DNA of 42,621 bases from Brevibacterium rongguiense (GCF_009857845.1 NZ_WWEQ01000023.1:1-42621), one strand, 5' to 3'. Positions 1 through 9,368 are shown, counted from the stretch's first letter. Translations and numbers: made by a program. Notes: a model not told the origin generated them from the letters alone.

Positions 1-8
1 TCTCGTAG

Positions 9-1055
9 GTGGGCGCTGCGGGTGCCGGAGAGGTGACGCCGCACGTCGGGTCGTCGGCGTCCGCGCGGGCCGCCTTGGCGACAGCACTCGCCGGGACCCG
101 CATCCGCCGCTCCGCGGTGCGCGCGGCGCTTGTGCGCGCCGGCGCGGACTGGGGCCTGCCCCGCGCGGTCCTGACGCGCGCGCGCCTGCGCGACCTCACC
201 CCCCTGCAGCGCTCGCGCCTGCAGAGCGCACTGGCAAGCGCCGCCGCCGAACTGGGCGGCGCGGGCTGGCTCGTGCTCGAGGCGCCGTTCGGCGGCCTGG
301 CGGGCCGCGAGCGCGCGGGCGCCCGCGACCACCTCGTGCGCACCCTCGCCCGGCGCGGCCTGGGCCTCGTCATGAGCACCGCGGATCCCGTGGACGCGGG
401 GGTGGTCGGCGGGCGCGTCACGGTCCTCGAGAAGGGCCAGGTCGCCGATTCCGGCCCGTTCGGCGCGCAGCTCGCAGCCCCCCGCTCGAACCTGGCCGCC
501 GGCCTGGCGGGCGTCAACGTCTTCTCCGCGCTGGCCCGCGGCGGGTGGATCTCGATCGGCCACTCGCAGGTGCGCGCGCGCACCGAGCTCGACGGCAAGC
601 TCTTCGTCACGATCCCGACCTCCGCGGTGCGCCTGGCCGTCGACGAGTTCTCCGCGCACCTGACCTCCGATGCCGTCTTCGAGGCCGTCGTGGTGGGCAT
701 CCACGACCGCGGCGAGGGCGTCCAGCTCACCCTCTCCCCCACCGACACCGAGGCCGGGCTCGCCCTGGCCGCCGACCTCTTCGACTTCTCCGCCGCCGCC
801 GCGCACGCAGCCGCCGCCCGCGCCGCGGGCGAGCAGGACGCTGGAGCGCTGGACGCTGGAGCTGGGAGCGCTGAGGCACAGGCTGCGGGACCGGACGACG
901 ATGCGCCCGCATGGGGCATCCTCCACCCGGCTCTGGGCGCGGACGTCGCGGCGCAGCTCGCGGTCACCGGCGTGGGCGCGCACCTGTTCGTCGAGGTCGA
1001 CACCGCGGCGCTGCGCGCGTATCCCGTGGACCGGGCGCCCACCGCGCTCCAGTAG
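9..1055 (+). CDS. ModC-like protein: degenerate ABC ATPase half plus TOBE (molybdate-binding type) half
   Basis: The layout follows the ATPase subunit of molybdate transporters, but the ATPase signatures are worn away. The Walker A region reads VGSSASARAAL (about residues 13-23) with no lysine, the signature region reads LRDLTPLQRSRL instead of LSGGQ, Walker B is LVLEAPFGGL instead of LLLDEP, and the H-loop histidine is missing (VMSTADP). The stretch between Walker A and signature is only about 45 residues, half the usual, so the Q-loop is gone. From about residue 175 onward the sequence resembles the two-part TOBE domain of ModC and ends close to the family pattern (VEVDTAALRAYP). An in-frame stop at 6-8 precedes the GTG at 9, so the gene either starts here or is cut by a frameshift beyond the window edge. 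A role as molybdate sensor or regulatory subunit is inference. Confidence 0.5.
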   Translation: MGAAGAGEVTPHVGSSASARAALATALAGTRIRRSAVRAALVRAGADWGLPRAVLTRARLRDLTPLQRSRLQSALASAAAELGGAGWLVLEAPFGGLAGRERAGARDHLVRTLARRGLGLVMSTADPVDAGVVGGRVTVLEKGQVADSGPFGAQLAAPRSNLAAGLAGVNVFSALARGGWISIGHSQVRARTELDGKLFVTIPTSAVRLAVDEFSAHLTSDAVFEAVVVGIHDRGEGVQLTLSPTDTEAGLALAADLFDFSAAAAHAAAARAAGEQDAGALDAGAGSAEAQAAGPDDDAPAWGILHPALGADVAAQLAVTGVGAHLFVEVDTAALRAYPVDRAPTALQ

Positions 1056-1137
1056 CCGGCCGCGGGCTGGCGGCGGGCCGGCGCGGAGCCTTGCGATAGT
1101 GTGCACGAACAGCGCCCAGACCGAGCCGGAGGTGGAG

Positions 1138-2124
1138 ATGCGCGAAGCAGCGCGCAGCGCCGCGGCCTCCCAGTGGGCCCTCATCGCGGGCCTCCTCGTC
1201 GTGGTGCTCGGCGTCGCCTCCGTGCCGCTGGCCAATGCGGTGCTCTACACCCCGCAGCGCGCGGTGCTCGCCTACCTCGACGCCCTGGGCGACGCCGATG
1301 CCGGCCGGGCCCGCGGCTACCTCCAGGCGCCCGACGCCGCCAACCCGTCCGCGCTCAGCGATGCGGCGCTCGAGGGCGCCGCGGCGCTGCCCGCCCAGGC
1401 GCGGATCACCTCGGCGCAGGTGGAGGGCGCGAGCACGCGGGTGAGCGCGTCGTATGTGCTGGGCTCGAAGCCGCACGAGACGACGTTCGAGGTCATCCGC
1501 ACCCGGCCCGTGTGGGGCCTCTACAGCCGCTGGGCGATCCGCATCGAGCAGTGGCCGACACTCGACCTCGATGTCTCCGGCGCCTCCGCGGTGGACGTGG
1601 GCAGCGCCACCGTGGCCGCCGAGGGCGGTGCGCCCGCCGTGCTGTTCCCCGTCAGCTACGGGATCGGCTTCAACGAGAAGTACCTGCGCGCGCAGACGAA
1701 GCGGGTGGACGTCGTCAGCGCCGACGATGCCGCGCGCGCGGCGCTCAAGCCCCAGCCCACCGAGGAGCTGCGCAAGCGGGTCGACGAGATCGTCCGCTCC
1801 CAGCTCGACGAGTGCGCCAAGCAGCCCACGCTCATGCCCGCGGGCTGCGCGTTCGGCTACGAGACGAACAACGACGTCCTCGGCAAACCGCAGTGGACGG
1901 TCGTGAAGTACCCGAAGATCGAACTGCAGTCCGAGGGCGACGAACTGCGGGTCGTGCCCACGACGGTGGGACTGCGGCTCACGGCGCGGATGCGCGACGC
2001 CGTCACCGCCTACATCTCCCAGACGCAGGAGCCGGTCTCCGCCCCCCTCGGCGCGAGCGTGCGCGTGGTGGGCGACGACGTCACGGTCGAGCAGGACACG
2101 GGCGAGTCGCTCGGCGGGAGCTGA
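1138..2124 (+). CDS. Membrane-anchored protein of unknown function
   Basis: I do not recognise the family. The 328-residue product has one hydrophobic segment at about residues 13-35 (WALIAGLLVVVLGVASVPLA), followed by a long soluble part, so a signal anchor with an extracytoplasmic domain is likely. The first part after the membrane segment (YLDALGDADAGRARGYLQAP) resembles the small NTF2-like or DUF4878-type lipoprotein folds, but this is only a hint. The soluble part has two cysteines about 12 residues apart near residue 225. The ATG at 1138 has a good ribosome site (GGAGGTGG) just upstream. It ends 22 bases before the convergent thioredoxin-NHL gene and shows no obvious tie to either neighbour. 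Confidence 0.75.
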   Translation: MREAARSAAASQWALIAGLLVVVLGVASVPLANAVLYTPQRAVLAYLDALGDADAGRARGYLQAPDAANPSALSDAALEGAAALPAQARITSAQVEGASTRVSASYVLGSKPHETTFEVIRTRPVWGLYSRWAIRIEQWPTLDLDVSGASAVDVGSATVAAEGGAPAVLFPVSYGIGFNEKYLRAQTKRVDVVSADDAARAALKPQPTEELRKRVDEIVRSQLDECAKQPTLMPAGCAFGYETNNDVLGKPQWTVVKYPKIELQSEGDELRVVPTTVGLRLTARMRDAVTAYISQTQEPVSAPLGASVRVVGDDVTVEQDTGESLGGS

Positions 2125-2146
2125 GCCGGCCGCTTGCGCCCAGCGC

Positions 2147-4084
2147 TCAGCCGCCCGCGCCGCGCAGGTCGAGGTCGAGCACCGCGGGGCCGTCCGCGCC
2201 CAGCTCCACCGGGATGCCCCAGTCCTGCTGGTAGAGGTGGCAGGCCGCGTGCAGCGGGATCTCGCCGCCGGGTTCGCCATCGCAGGCGGCCGCGCGCGCG
2301 GTGATGTGCAGCACCCCGGAGTCGAAGCCCTCGGCCAGCTTGATCGTCCGGTCGATGCCCTCGGATCCTCCGGCGCCGGCCGCGATGAGCTCGGGGGGCG
2401 TGGCGGAGACCTGCAGGTACGTCGGATCACCCCAGCGGTCGTCGAGCTTCTGGCCCCTGGGGACGTCGAAGTGCACGCGCACGCGCAGGCTCCCGGTGCC
2501 GATGCGGGTGGCCGGTCGGCTCGTCTGCTGCGCCCCCTCGGTGACCCGGGCCAGCTGGTCGGCGATGGCGACGGCGGTGAGGCGGTGGGCGGCCGATTCG
2601 ACGACGAGCAGGTGCGCTGGTACACCGTCGGCCTCGCCCACGACGAGGAGGTCCGAGGGCTCCGCGAGGCCGCGGGCCAGGGTGCCGACCTCGCCGGTGG
2701 CCGGGTCGTAGCGGCGGATGGCTCCGTTGTACGTGTCGGCCACCGCGATCGAGCCGTCCGGCAGCTCGGCCGCACCCAGGGGGTGCTGGAAGCGGGCCTG
2801 CTCCGCCGGGCCGTCCTGGAACCCGAAGTCGAAGAGGCCGGTGCCGACGTACGTCGTGACCTCGCCCGTTGCCGGGTCGAGGCGGCGCAGGGCCGAGGTC
2901 TCTGAGTCCGCCACGATGAGCGAGCCCTCGGCCGCGGGCGCCAGGCCGGAGGTCTGGGCGAACCACGCCTCTTCCGGCCCGCCGTCGACGAGTCCCTCGT
3001 TCATCGTGCCCGCGAACTGCCGGATGGTCCCGGCGGCCGGGTCGAAGGACCAGATCGTGTGGTTGCCGGCCATGGCGACGAGCACCTCGGCGGTGGGCTG
3101 CGAGAACGCGAGGTCCCACGGGCTCGACAGCTTCACGGCGCGGGCGGCGCCGCTGTAGCGCCCGGCCTCGCCGCTGCGGCCGGCGACGTTGTCGCTCGCG
3201 CCGATCATGTACTGCTCACCGGTGCCGGCGATCGTGCTCACGGTGCCGGCGGCCAGGCTGATGCCGCGCAGCAGGTGGTTGACGGTGTCCGCGGCGACAA
3301 GGTCGTAGCCCACCCGCTGGGCGAGCTCGGGCGGCAGCTCGACGGCGCCGCCCGGCTCCGCGAAGCGGGCGGCGGCGAAGTCCCCGTCGGCGCGGCCCCG
3401 CTCGCCGCTGCCGATGCGCTGGAGGAGCCGGGCGCCGCTGGGATCGTATTCGGCATAGGAGTGGTGGCCGGAGTCCGCGACGAGCAGATTGCCCTCGTGG
3501 CCGGGTGCGGTGAGCCGGATGACCTTGCCGGGGAAGCGCAGCTCGCCCTCCACCGGCTCCGGGGGCACGTAGGGCCCATCACCGCGGTGCAGGGTGCCCT
3601 TGGCCGCGTGCTCCGCGATGAGGTCCTCGATGAGCCCGGCCAGGCCCGCCGAGTGGCCCTCGCCGGACATCGAGGCGACGAGGTAGCCCTCCGGGTCGAT
3701 GACGGCGAGCGTGGGCCACGCGCGGGCAGTGTAGGCCTGCCAGGTCACGAGGTCCGGGTCGTCGAGGACGATGTGCTCCACCTGGTAGCGCTCGACCGCC
3801 TGGTCGACGGCCTCGACCGTGCGCTCGAACTCGAACTTGGGGCTGTGGACGCCGATGATGACGAGCTCGTCGCGGTACTTCTCCTCGATGGGCCGCAGCT
3901 CGTCGAGGACGTGCAGGCAGTTGATGCAGCAGAACGTCCAGAAGTCCAGGAGCACGACCTTGCCGCGCAGGTCGGCGAGGCTGAGCTCGCGGCCGCCGGT
4001 GTTGATCCAGCGGCGGCCGGTCAGCTGCGGGGCGTGCAGGCGCGGGGCGCCGCCGCGAGCCGGGGAGGGTGCGGATTCGCTCAT
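2147..4084 (-). CDS. Thioredoxin-like / NHL-repeat protein (NHLRC2 type)
   Basis: This is a 645-residue protein. Residues about 15-160 are a thioredoxin-like (TlpA/AhpC-type) domain with the redox motif WTFCCINCLH (C53-I-N-C56) and the cis-proline region ARAWPTLAVID. The rest consists of NHL-type beta-propeller repeats, recognisable by recurring VADS/VADT strands and DG turns. The same order and the unusual CCINC motif occur in NHLRC2 and its bacterial relatives; substrate and partner are unknown. No signal peptide is visible, so it is probably cytoplasmic. I chose the ATG at 4084 (MSESAPSP) over the upstream one at 4132 because the extra residues look like intergenic sequence and because a CACACT hexamer lies six bases before this ATG, as in a leaderless promoter. 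It is divergent from moeA, with 83 bases between them. Confidence 0.85.
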   Translation of the reverse strand: MSESAPSPARGGAPRLHAPQLTGRRWINTGGRELSLADLRGKVVLLDFWTFCCINCLHVLDELRPIEEKYRDELVIIGVHSPKFEFERTVEAVDQAVERYQVEHIVLDDPDLVTWQAYTARAWPTLAVIDPEGYLVASMSGEGHSAGLAGLIEDLIAEHAAKGTLHRGDGPYVPPEPVEGELRFPGKVIRLTAPGHEGNLLVADSGHHSYAEYDPSGARLLQRIGSGERGRADGDFAAARFAEPGGAVELPPELAQRVGYDLVAADTVNHLLRGISLAAGTVSTIAGTGEQYMIGASDNVAGRSGEAGRYSGAARAVKLSSPWDLAFSQPTAEVLVAMAGNHTIWSFDPAAGTIRQFAGTMNEGLVDGGPEEAWFAQTSGLAPAAEGSLIVADSETSALRRLDPATGEVTTYVGTGLFDFGFQDGPAEQARFQHPLGAAELPDGSIAVADTYNGAIRRYDPATGEVGTLARGLAEPSDLLVVGEADGVPAHLLVVESAAHRLTAVAIADQLARVTEGAQQTSRPATRIGTGSLRVRVHFDVPRGQKLDDRWGDPTYLQVSATPPELIAAGAGGSEGIDRTIKLAEGFDSGVLHITARAAACDGEPGGEIPLHAACHLYQQDWGIPVELGADGPAVLDLDLRGAGG

Positions 4085-4155
4085 GCGCACAGTGTGGCAC
4101 GCAGCCCCAGCGCTCCAGGCGGCGCGGGTCACGGGGCGTCACGGCCGTCTCCGGC

Positions 4156-4161
4156 TAGGAT
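4156..4161 (+). promoter_or_regulatory. -10 element TAGGAT for leaderless moeA transcript
   Basis: TAGGAT is followed by six bases and then the moeA ATG, with no ribosome site between. In actinobacteria a TANNNT hexamer at this distance usually marks a transcript that begins at the start codon. No convincing -35 box is seen. Confidence 0.55.
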
Positions 4162-4167
4162 CGGCGC

Positions 4168-5481
4168 ATGGTCACGGTGAGCGAGTACCGCAGGACGATC
4201 TTCGACCTCGTGAGCCGGCTGCGGCGCAGCGAGGAGGTGCCGCTGGCCGCGAGTGCGGGGCACGTCCTCGTCCTCGCCGAGGACGTTCACAGCCCCGCCG
4301 ACGTCCCCCCGTTCGACAACTCGCAGATGGACGGCTTCGCCGTGTCCTCCGAGGATCCCGCCGTCACCGGGGCGCAGGCCCCGGCCGCCCCGGCGCAGAC
4401 CGCGGGGGACGTGCGCGCCGCCGCGGACGCGAGCTTCGGGGGCCCCGCCCTGCCGCTCATGCCCATGGTCCCCGCCGGCCGCGCGCCCGAGCCGCTGCGC
4501 CGCCGGCACGCCGCGCCCGTCATGACCGGCAGCCGGATGCCCGCGGGCGCCGACTGCGTGATCCCGGTCGAGCAGACCGCCGACGGCTTCGAGCGCGCCG
4601 ACGCCGTGTCCTTCACCGAGTCCCTGGGCGAGCTCGCCCAGCCCGGCCGGTTCGTCAGGCGCCGCGGCTCCGACACCGCCGCCGGCGAGCGCATCGCCCG
4701 CGCGGGCGAGCGCCTGAGCCCCGCGCTGGCCGGCGTCCTCGCCTCCTGCGGGCTCGCCCACGCCCCGGTCTGGGCGCCGCTGCGCATCCTCGTCGTCTCC
4801 ACCGGCGACGAGGTCGTGGCGCCCGGCGCCGAGCGCGGCGAGGCGCAGATCTTCGACGCCAACGGCATCGCCGTGACCGGCGCGCTCATGGCCGCAGGCG
4901 CCCGGATCGTCGCGACGCTGCACGTCTCGGACGATCCCGCGGACCTCTTCGCCCAGGTGGGCCGGTGGGCCGCGCAGACGGACCTCGTCGTGTCCATGGG
5001 CGGCATCTCCCAGGGCGCGCGCGAGGTCATCCGCCTCGCCGCCGCCGCGGAGGCCGAGGGTTCCGGCGGCGCGGCTGCCGGCGGCATGGTGTTCGACGCC
5101 GTGGGCATGCAGCCGGGCGGGCCCCAGGCGCACGGCAGGCTCGCGGGCCTGCCGTGGATCGCGCTGCCGGGCAACCCGGTCTCCAGCCTGGTGAGCATCG
5201 AGATGTTCGTGCGGCCCGCGCTGCTCGCCGTGCCCCCGGAGCGCGCGCCCCGGCCCGTCGCCGAGGCGCGCCTCGAGCTGGCGGCGCCCCAGGACTCGCC
5301 GACGGGCAAGCTCCAGGTCCGGCGCGCCCACCTGCGCCCGGACGCCACTGTCGAGCTCATCTCCGGGCCCAGCTCGCACCTGCTGGGTGCGTACGCGCGC
5401 GCCGATGCCCTGGCGCTCATCGGCGCGGAGACCACGCAGATCGCCGACGGCGACGAGGTCATCGTGTGGAGCATCGCATGA
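4168..5481 (+). CDS. moeA: Molybdopterin molybdenumtransferase MoeA
   Basis: MoeA inserts molybdenum into adenylylated molybdopterin, the last common step of cofactor synthesis. The 437-residue product shows the family signatures in order: PPFDNSQMDGFAV near residue 50 (usual form P.fdnSaMDGyA), MTGSRMPAGADCVIPVEQT near 125, the MPT-binding-like block ILVVSTGDEVVAPG near 210, FDANGIAV, LVVSMGGISQGAREV and LPGNPVSSLVS near 335. It is somewhat longer than E. coli MoeA owing to an Ala/Pro-rich stretch at about residues 70-115. Its stop overlaps the moaC start (ATGA), so the two are translationally coupled. Start choice rests on the leaderless promoter just upstream. Confidence 0.95.
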   Translation: MVTVSEYRRTIFDLVSRLRRSEEVPLAASAGHVLVLAEDVHSPADVPPFDNSQMDGFAVSSEDPAVTGAQAPAAPAQTAGDVRAAADASFGGPALPLMPMVPAGRAPEPLRRRHAAPVMTGSRMPAGADCVIPVEQTADGFERADAVSFTESLGELAQPGRFVRRRGSDTAAGERIARAGERLSPALAGVLASCGLAHAPVWAPLRILVVSTGDEVVAPGAERGEAQIFDANGIAVTGALMAAGARIVATLHVSDDPADLFAQVGRWAAQTDLVVSMGGISQGAREVIRLAAAAEAEGSGGAAAGGMVFDAVGMQPGGPQAHGRLAGLPWIALPGNPVSSLVSIEMFVRPALLAVPPERAPRPVAEARLELAAPQDSPTGKLQVRRAHLRPDATVELISGPSSHLLGAYARADALALIGAETTQIADGDEVIVWSIA

Positions 5482-6170
5482 GCGGCGGGGCGCACCGGCC
5501 CGGGCCCGCGCAGCGCGAGCCCGCAGCGGAGCGGGGGCCGGCGGGTACCTCGGGCGCGGCAGGCCGGCTCAGCCACCTCGACGAGGCGGGCCGGGCGGTC
5601 ATGGTCGACGTGTCGGACAAGGACGTGACGAAGCGCAGGGCGGTGGCCCGCGGGAGGGTGCGGACGACGCGGCAGGTCATCGCGCTCATGCGCGCGGGCG
5701 GCCTGCCCAAGGGCGAGGCCGTGCACACCGCGCGGCTGGCCGGGATCATGGGGGCCAAGCGCACCGCCGAGCTCATCCCCATGTGCCACCCGCTCCCGCT
5801 GTCGGGCATCGACGTGGACATCGAGCTGGGCGAGGCCGAGGTGCGCCTCGTCGCGGCGGCGAAGACCACGGGCCGCACCGGGGTGGAGATGGAGGCCCTC
5901 ACCGCCGTGAGCATCGCGGCGCTCACGGTCGTGGACATGATCAAGGCCGTCGACCCGGCCGCGGTGATCGGCGACATCACGGTCGTGGAGAAGTCCGGCG
6001 GCAAGTCCGGCCACTGGCACAGCCCAGCGGACCCCGCCGGCACCGCAGACGACACGAGCACCGCAGGCAGCGCAGGCGCCACAGACAGCGCAGGCAACAC
6101 AGAGACCGCAGGCACCGCGCAGCGGTCAGCAGACACCCCGGAGCACCCAGCAGAGAAGGAGCCATCATGA
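5478..6170 (+). CDS. moaC: Cyclic pyranopterin monophosphate synthase MoaC
   Basis: MoaC converts the MoaA product to cyclic pyranopterin monophosphate. Core motifs are KGEAVHTARLAGIMGAKRT, AELIPMCHPLPLSGIDVDI and TGRTGVEMEALTAVSIAALT, ending with the conserved VVDMIKAVD; lysine and aspartate of the active site are in place. The 230-residue product is longer than the usual 155-165 because of an N-terminal extension of about 35 residues and a low-complexity Thr/Ala/Gly tail of about 50 residues after KSGHW. The tail is encoded by degenerate repeats around ACCGCAGGC at about 6040-6120. It overlaps both neighbours by four bases (ATGA), so moeA, moaC and the HTH-TOBE gene form one operon. Confidence 0.94.
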   Translation: MSGGAHRPGPAQREPAAERGPAGTSGAAGRLSHLDEAGRAVMVDVSDKDVTKRRAVARGRVRTTRQVIALMRAGGLPKGEAVHTARLAGIMGAKRTAELIPMCHPLPLSGIDVDIELGEAEVRLVAAAKTTGRTGVEMEALTAVSIAALTVVDMIKAVDPAAVIGDITVVEKSGGKSGHWHSPADPAGTADDTSTAGSAGATDSAGNTETAGTAQRSADTPEHPAEKEPS

Positions 6171-6565
6171 GCATGCACCGCGTCGCCCAGGCAGCAGCGT
6201 TCGTGGGGGTGAGCACGGATACCCTGCGGCGGTGGATCGCCCAGGGCCGCCTGAGCGAGCACCAGGACTCGGCGGGCCGCCTCGTGGTCGACGGGGCCGA
6301 GCTCGCGGCCCTGGCCCGCGACACGGCCGTCCTGCCGGCGGACCCGAGCGGCGTGGCCTCCTCGGCCCGCAACCGCCTCGTGGGCCTCGTCACGAAGGTC
6401 ACGACCGATACGGTCATGGCGCAGGTCGACATGCAGTGCGGGCCCCACCGGATCGTCTCCCTCATGTCGCGCGAGGCGGTCGAGGACCTCGACCTCAAGC
6501 CCGGCGATGTCGCGGTTGCCTCGGTCAAGGCGACCACCGTCGTCGTGGAGACCCCGCGGGACTGA
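6167..6565 (+). CDS. HTH (MerR/excisionase-like) plus TOBE/Mop domain protein, probable molybdate-responsive factor
   Basis: This 132-residue protein has two parts. Residues 1-55 are a small helix-turn-helix of the MerR/excisionase type (VAQAAAFVGVSTDTLRRWIA then GRL). Residues about 67-130 are a single TOBE/Mop domain, beginning SARNRLVGLVTKV and ending VASVKATTVVVE, which in this family binds molybdate. Such proteins are found beside molybdate genes in actinobacteria. Its partner ModC downstream lacks a TOBE domain, so this protein may supply molybdate sensing, as repressor or as storage (molbindin). The ribosome site AGAAGGAG supports ATG 6167; a second ATG lies at 6173. A 129-base gap separates it from modA. 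Confidence 0.85.
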   Translation: MSMHRVAQAAAFVGVSTDTLRRWIAQGRLSEHQDSAGRLVVDGAELAALARDTAVLPADPSGVASSARNRLVGLVTKVTTDTVMAQVDMQCGPHRIVSLMSREAVEDLDLKPGDVAVASVKATTVVVETPRD

Positions 6566-6694
6566 GCGCGTGCGCGCCGCGTTCGGCACACTCCGACGAA
6601 ACGGGCGAAACCCCACGCGGAGCCGCACCTGCCGACTAACACGGCCACTGAAGGCGCATATGATGGAATCACCAGCCCCCGTCAAGGAGATCCC

Positions 6695-7477
6695 ATGCCG
6701 CGCCGCACCCGTCTCACCACCGCCCTCGCCGGCTCCGCCGCGCTCGCTCTCGCCCTGAGCGCCTGTTCGGGCGGGCAGGGCTCCGATTCGAAGGACGGCG
6801 GGGAGAAGACGCTCACCGTCTTCGCCGCCGCCTCGCTGAACTCGACCTTCTCCCAGATCGGCAAGCAGTTCGAATCCGACCACGACGGCGTGAGCGTGAA
6901 GTTCAACTTCGCGGGCTCCTCCGACCTCGTCGGCCAGCTCAAGGAGGGCGCCCCGGCGGACGTCTTCGCCTCCGCTGACGAGAAGAACATGAAGAAGGCC
7001 ACCGACGACAGCCTCATGGACGGCGAGCCCAAGGCCTTCGCGACGAACGTCCTCACGATCGTCACCGCCCCGGGCAACCCCAAGAAGATCACCGGGCTCG
7101 AAGACCTCTCGAAGAGCGGCGTCCAGACCGTCGTGTGCGCGGACGGCGTGCCCTGCGGCAACGCCGCGAAGCAGGTGACCGAGAAGGCGAAGGTCACGCT
7201 CAAGCCCGTGAGCGAGGAGTCCAAGGTCACGGACGTGCTCGGCAAGGTGGAGTCCGGCCAAGCCGATGCCGGCCTCGTCTACGTCACGGACGCCAAGAGC
7301 GCCGGCGACAAGGTCGAGGAGGTCGACTTCCCCGAATCGAAGGCCGTCGTCAACACGTACCCGATCGGCGTCGTCAAGGCCGCCCAGGACAAGGACCTCG
7401 CGCAGCAGTTCGAGGACGCGGTGATGTCCGAGTCGGGGCAGCAGGTGCTGGGCGAAGCGGGCTTCGGCAAGCCGTGA
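6695..7477 (+). CDS. modA: Molybdate ABC transporter substrate-binding lipoprotein ModA
   Basis: ModA captures molybdate (and tungstate) outside the membrane and hands it to ModB. The N-terminus is a lipoprotein signal peptide with lipobox LSAC at about residue 24, followed by a Gly/Ser/Asp linker. The mature part begins with the family pattern [13 protein letters not shown], and also has the conserved block [26 protein letters not shown] and the C-terminal YPIGVVK. Length (260) is normal. A strong ribosome site (AAGGAG) precedes ATG 6695. The 129 bases upstream probably hold the mod promoter, perhaps answering to the HTH-TOBE protein, but I see no clear palindrome there. modBC follows after 52 bases. 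Confidence 0.95.
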   Translation: MPRRTRLTTALAGSAALALALSACSGGQGSDSKDGGEKTLTVFAAASLNSTFSQIGKQFESDHDGVSVKFNFAGSSDLVGQLKEGAPADVFASADEKNMKKATDDSLMDGEPKAFATNVLTIVTAPGNPKKITGLEDLSKSGVQTVVCADGVPCGNAAKQVTEKAKVTLKPVSEESKVTDVLGKVESGQADAGLVYVTDAKSAGDKVEEVDFPESKAVVNTYPIGVVKAAQDKDLAQQFEDAVMSESGQQVLGEAGFGKP

Positions 7478-7529
7478 GCGCCCTCCTCCGCGCGGCCGGG
7501 CCCGTGCGCCCGAACCGCCGGAGGCGCTG

Positions 7530-9368
7530 ATGCGCGTTCCGCTGCCCCGCTGGCTCTGTGCGCCCGCGGCACTCGGCGCGCTGCTCATCGTGCTGCCCCT
7601 GGTGGGGCTCATCGCGCGCGTCGACGTCGCCGCGTTCTGGGGCCTCATCACGTCGCAGAGCGCCCTGACGGCCCTGGGGCTCTCGCTGCGGACCTCCCTG
7701 GTCGCCACGGCGATCTGCCTGCTGGTGGGCGTGCCGCTGGCGGTGGTCCTGGCGCGCAGCCGGTTCCCGGGCCAGCGGCTGCTGCGCACGCTCGTGCTGC
7801 TCCCGCTCGTGCTGCCCCCGGTGGTGGGCGGCATCGCACTGCTCTACACATTCGGCCGGATGGGATTCGTGGGCACGTACTTCGAGGCTGCGGGGATCCG
7901 CATCGCCTTCACCTCCGCGGCGGTCGTGCTCGCGCAGTCGTTCGTGTCCCTGCCGTTCATGGTCATGACGGTCGAGGGCGCCCTGGCCAGCCAGGATGAG
8001 CGCTACGAGGTCGTGGGGCTGGGCCTGGGCGCCTCACCGGGCTACGTGCTGCGCCGCATCACGCTGCCGCTGCTGCGCCCGGCTCTCGTGTCCGGCACGG
8101 TGCTCTCCTTCGCCCGCGCGCTGGGCGAGTTCGGCGCGACGATCACGTTCGCCGGCTCCCTCGAGGGCACGACGCGCACCCTGCCGCTCGAGATCTACCT
8201 CCAGCGCGAGACGGACCCGGATGCCGCCGTCGCGCTCTCCCTCGTCCTCGTCGTCATCGCCGTCGTCATCGTACTCGCCACCTACGGTGCGCAGGGGGCC
8301 AGCGCCGGCGGGGCCCTGCGCCGGCTGCGCGCGTTCCGGCGCGGGCACGGGGAACGCACCGGGCGCGGGGAACGCGGTGCGCACGGTGGGCACACGCCGC
8401 TGGGCGATGCGCCCGAGCGTCACCGCGGGGACGCCGTCGCGGTGAGCCCCTCCGGGCAGCCCCCCGCCGCCGAGGCGCCCGCCGGGCCGGCCGCGCCCGC
8501 ACCCCCAGTGGCGGCCGAGGGCACGAGAGGGGCTCCGGCCGGTGCCGCATCCGAGTCTCCCGCGGGTCCCGGGTTGCGCGTCGCGTTCGCGTGCCCGGTG
8601 CGCGGGATCACCGCGGACTTCGCCGTGGCCGCGGGCTCGACCACGGCCATCATCGGGCCGAACGGCGCGGGCAAGTCCACGTGCTGCGAGGTGATCTCCG
8701 GCCTGCTGCGCCCCGCGGCGGTGCTCGTCGAGCTCGACGGGCGGGTCCTGGCCCGCGAGCATCGGCGCCGCGGGCACGCACCCACCGCGGAGCCTGGGGG
8801 CACGGGGGGCGCGGGGGTTGACGAGATTCGCGCCGCGATCGCCGGTGCGGGGAGCGGGCGCGCGTGGGTGCCCTCGCACCGCCGCGGGGTCGTGCAGCTG
8901 GCGCAGAGCCCGCTGCTGTTCCCCACGCTGCGGGTGGAGGAGAACGCGGCGTTCGGACTGCGCGCGGCGGGCGAGGGGCGGGCGGCCGCGCGGTCGCGGG
9001 CCCGGGTGATGCTCGAACGGGTGGGCGCGCTGCCGCTGGCGGACCGACTGCCGTCCGAGCTGTCCGGGGGGCAGGCCCAGCGCGCCGCGATCGCGCGGGC
9101 GCTGGCGGCCCGGCCGCAGCTGCTGCTCCTCGACGAGCCGATGGCCGCGCTCGACTGGGACTCCGCCCGCGCGATCCGCGAGCTGCTCGGCGGTGTGCTG
9201 GCCGCTCAGACGGCACTGCTCATCACCCACGACGTGCGCGATGTGCGCGCCCTGGCCGACCACGTCATCGTGCTCGAGGACGGCGGGGTGCTCCAGTCCG
9301 GCACCGTCGCCGAGGTGTTCGCAGCCCCTGCGTCCCCGTTCGTTGCGCGCTTCGCCGCGCAGGGGTAG
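7530..9368 (+). CDS. modBC: Molybdate ABC transporter ModB-ModC fusion (permease plus ATPase)
   Basis: One 612-residue chain carries both membrane and ATPase parts. Residues 1-250 are ModB, with about five hydrophobic segments and the EAA loop [20 protein letters not shown] followed by LPLLRPAL. Residues about 250-345 are a Gly/Ala/Pro-rich linker. The rest is ModC: Walker [10 protein letters not shown] (near 376), Q-loop [14 protein letters not shown], signature [15 protein letters not shown] (near 510), Walker [13 protein letters not shown] and switch LITHDVRD. The chain stops right after the ATPase core, so the TOBE regulatory domain usual in ModC is absent. ATG 7530 has a ribosome site (CGGAGG). 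It is convergent with the kinase gene 80 bases away. Confidence 0.94.
   Translation: MRVPLPRWLCAPAALGALLIVLPLVGLIARVDVAAFWGLITSQSALTALGLSLRTSLVATAICLLVGVPLAVVLARSRFPGQRLLRTLVLLPLVLPPVVGGIALLYTFGRMGFVGTYFEAAGIRIAFTSAAVVLAQSFVSLPFMVMTVEGALASQDERYEVVGLGLGASPGYVLRRITLPLLRPALVSGTVLSFARALGEFGATITFAGSLEGTTRTLPLEIYLQRETDPDAAVALSLVLVVIAVVIVLATYGAQGASAGGALRRLRAFRRGHGERTGRGERGAHGGHTPLGDAPERHRGDAVAVSPSGQPPAAEAPAGPAAPAPPVAAEGTRGAPAGAASESPAGPGLRVAFACPVRGITADFAVAAGSTTAIIGPNGAGKSTCCEVISGLLRPAAVLVELDGRVLAREHRRRGHAPTAEPGGTGGAGVDEIRAAIAGAGSGRAWVPSHRRGVVQLAQSPLLFPTLRVEENAAFGLRAAGEGRAAARSRARVMLERVGALPLADRLPSELSGGQAQRAAIARALAARPQLLLLDEPMAALDWDSARAIRELLGGVLAAQTALLITHDVRDVRALADHVIVLEDGGVLQSGTVAEVFAAPASPFVARFAAQG

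Noticed and set aside
3059-4180. Plus-strand open frame opposite the thioredoxin-NHL gene
   Set aside because: No domain and no ribosome site; the other strand is convincingly coding.
6566-6694. ModE-type operator before modA
   Set aside because: I could find no clear inverted repeat of the known ModE form in this stretch.
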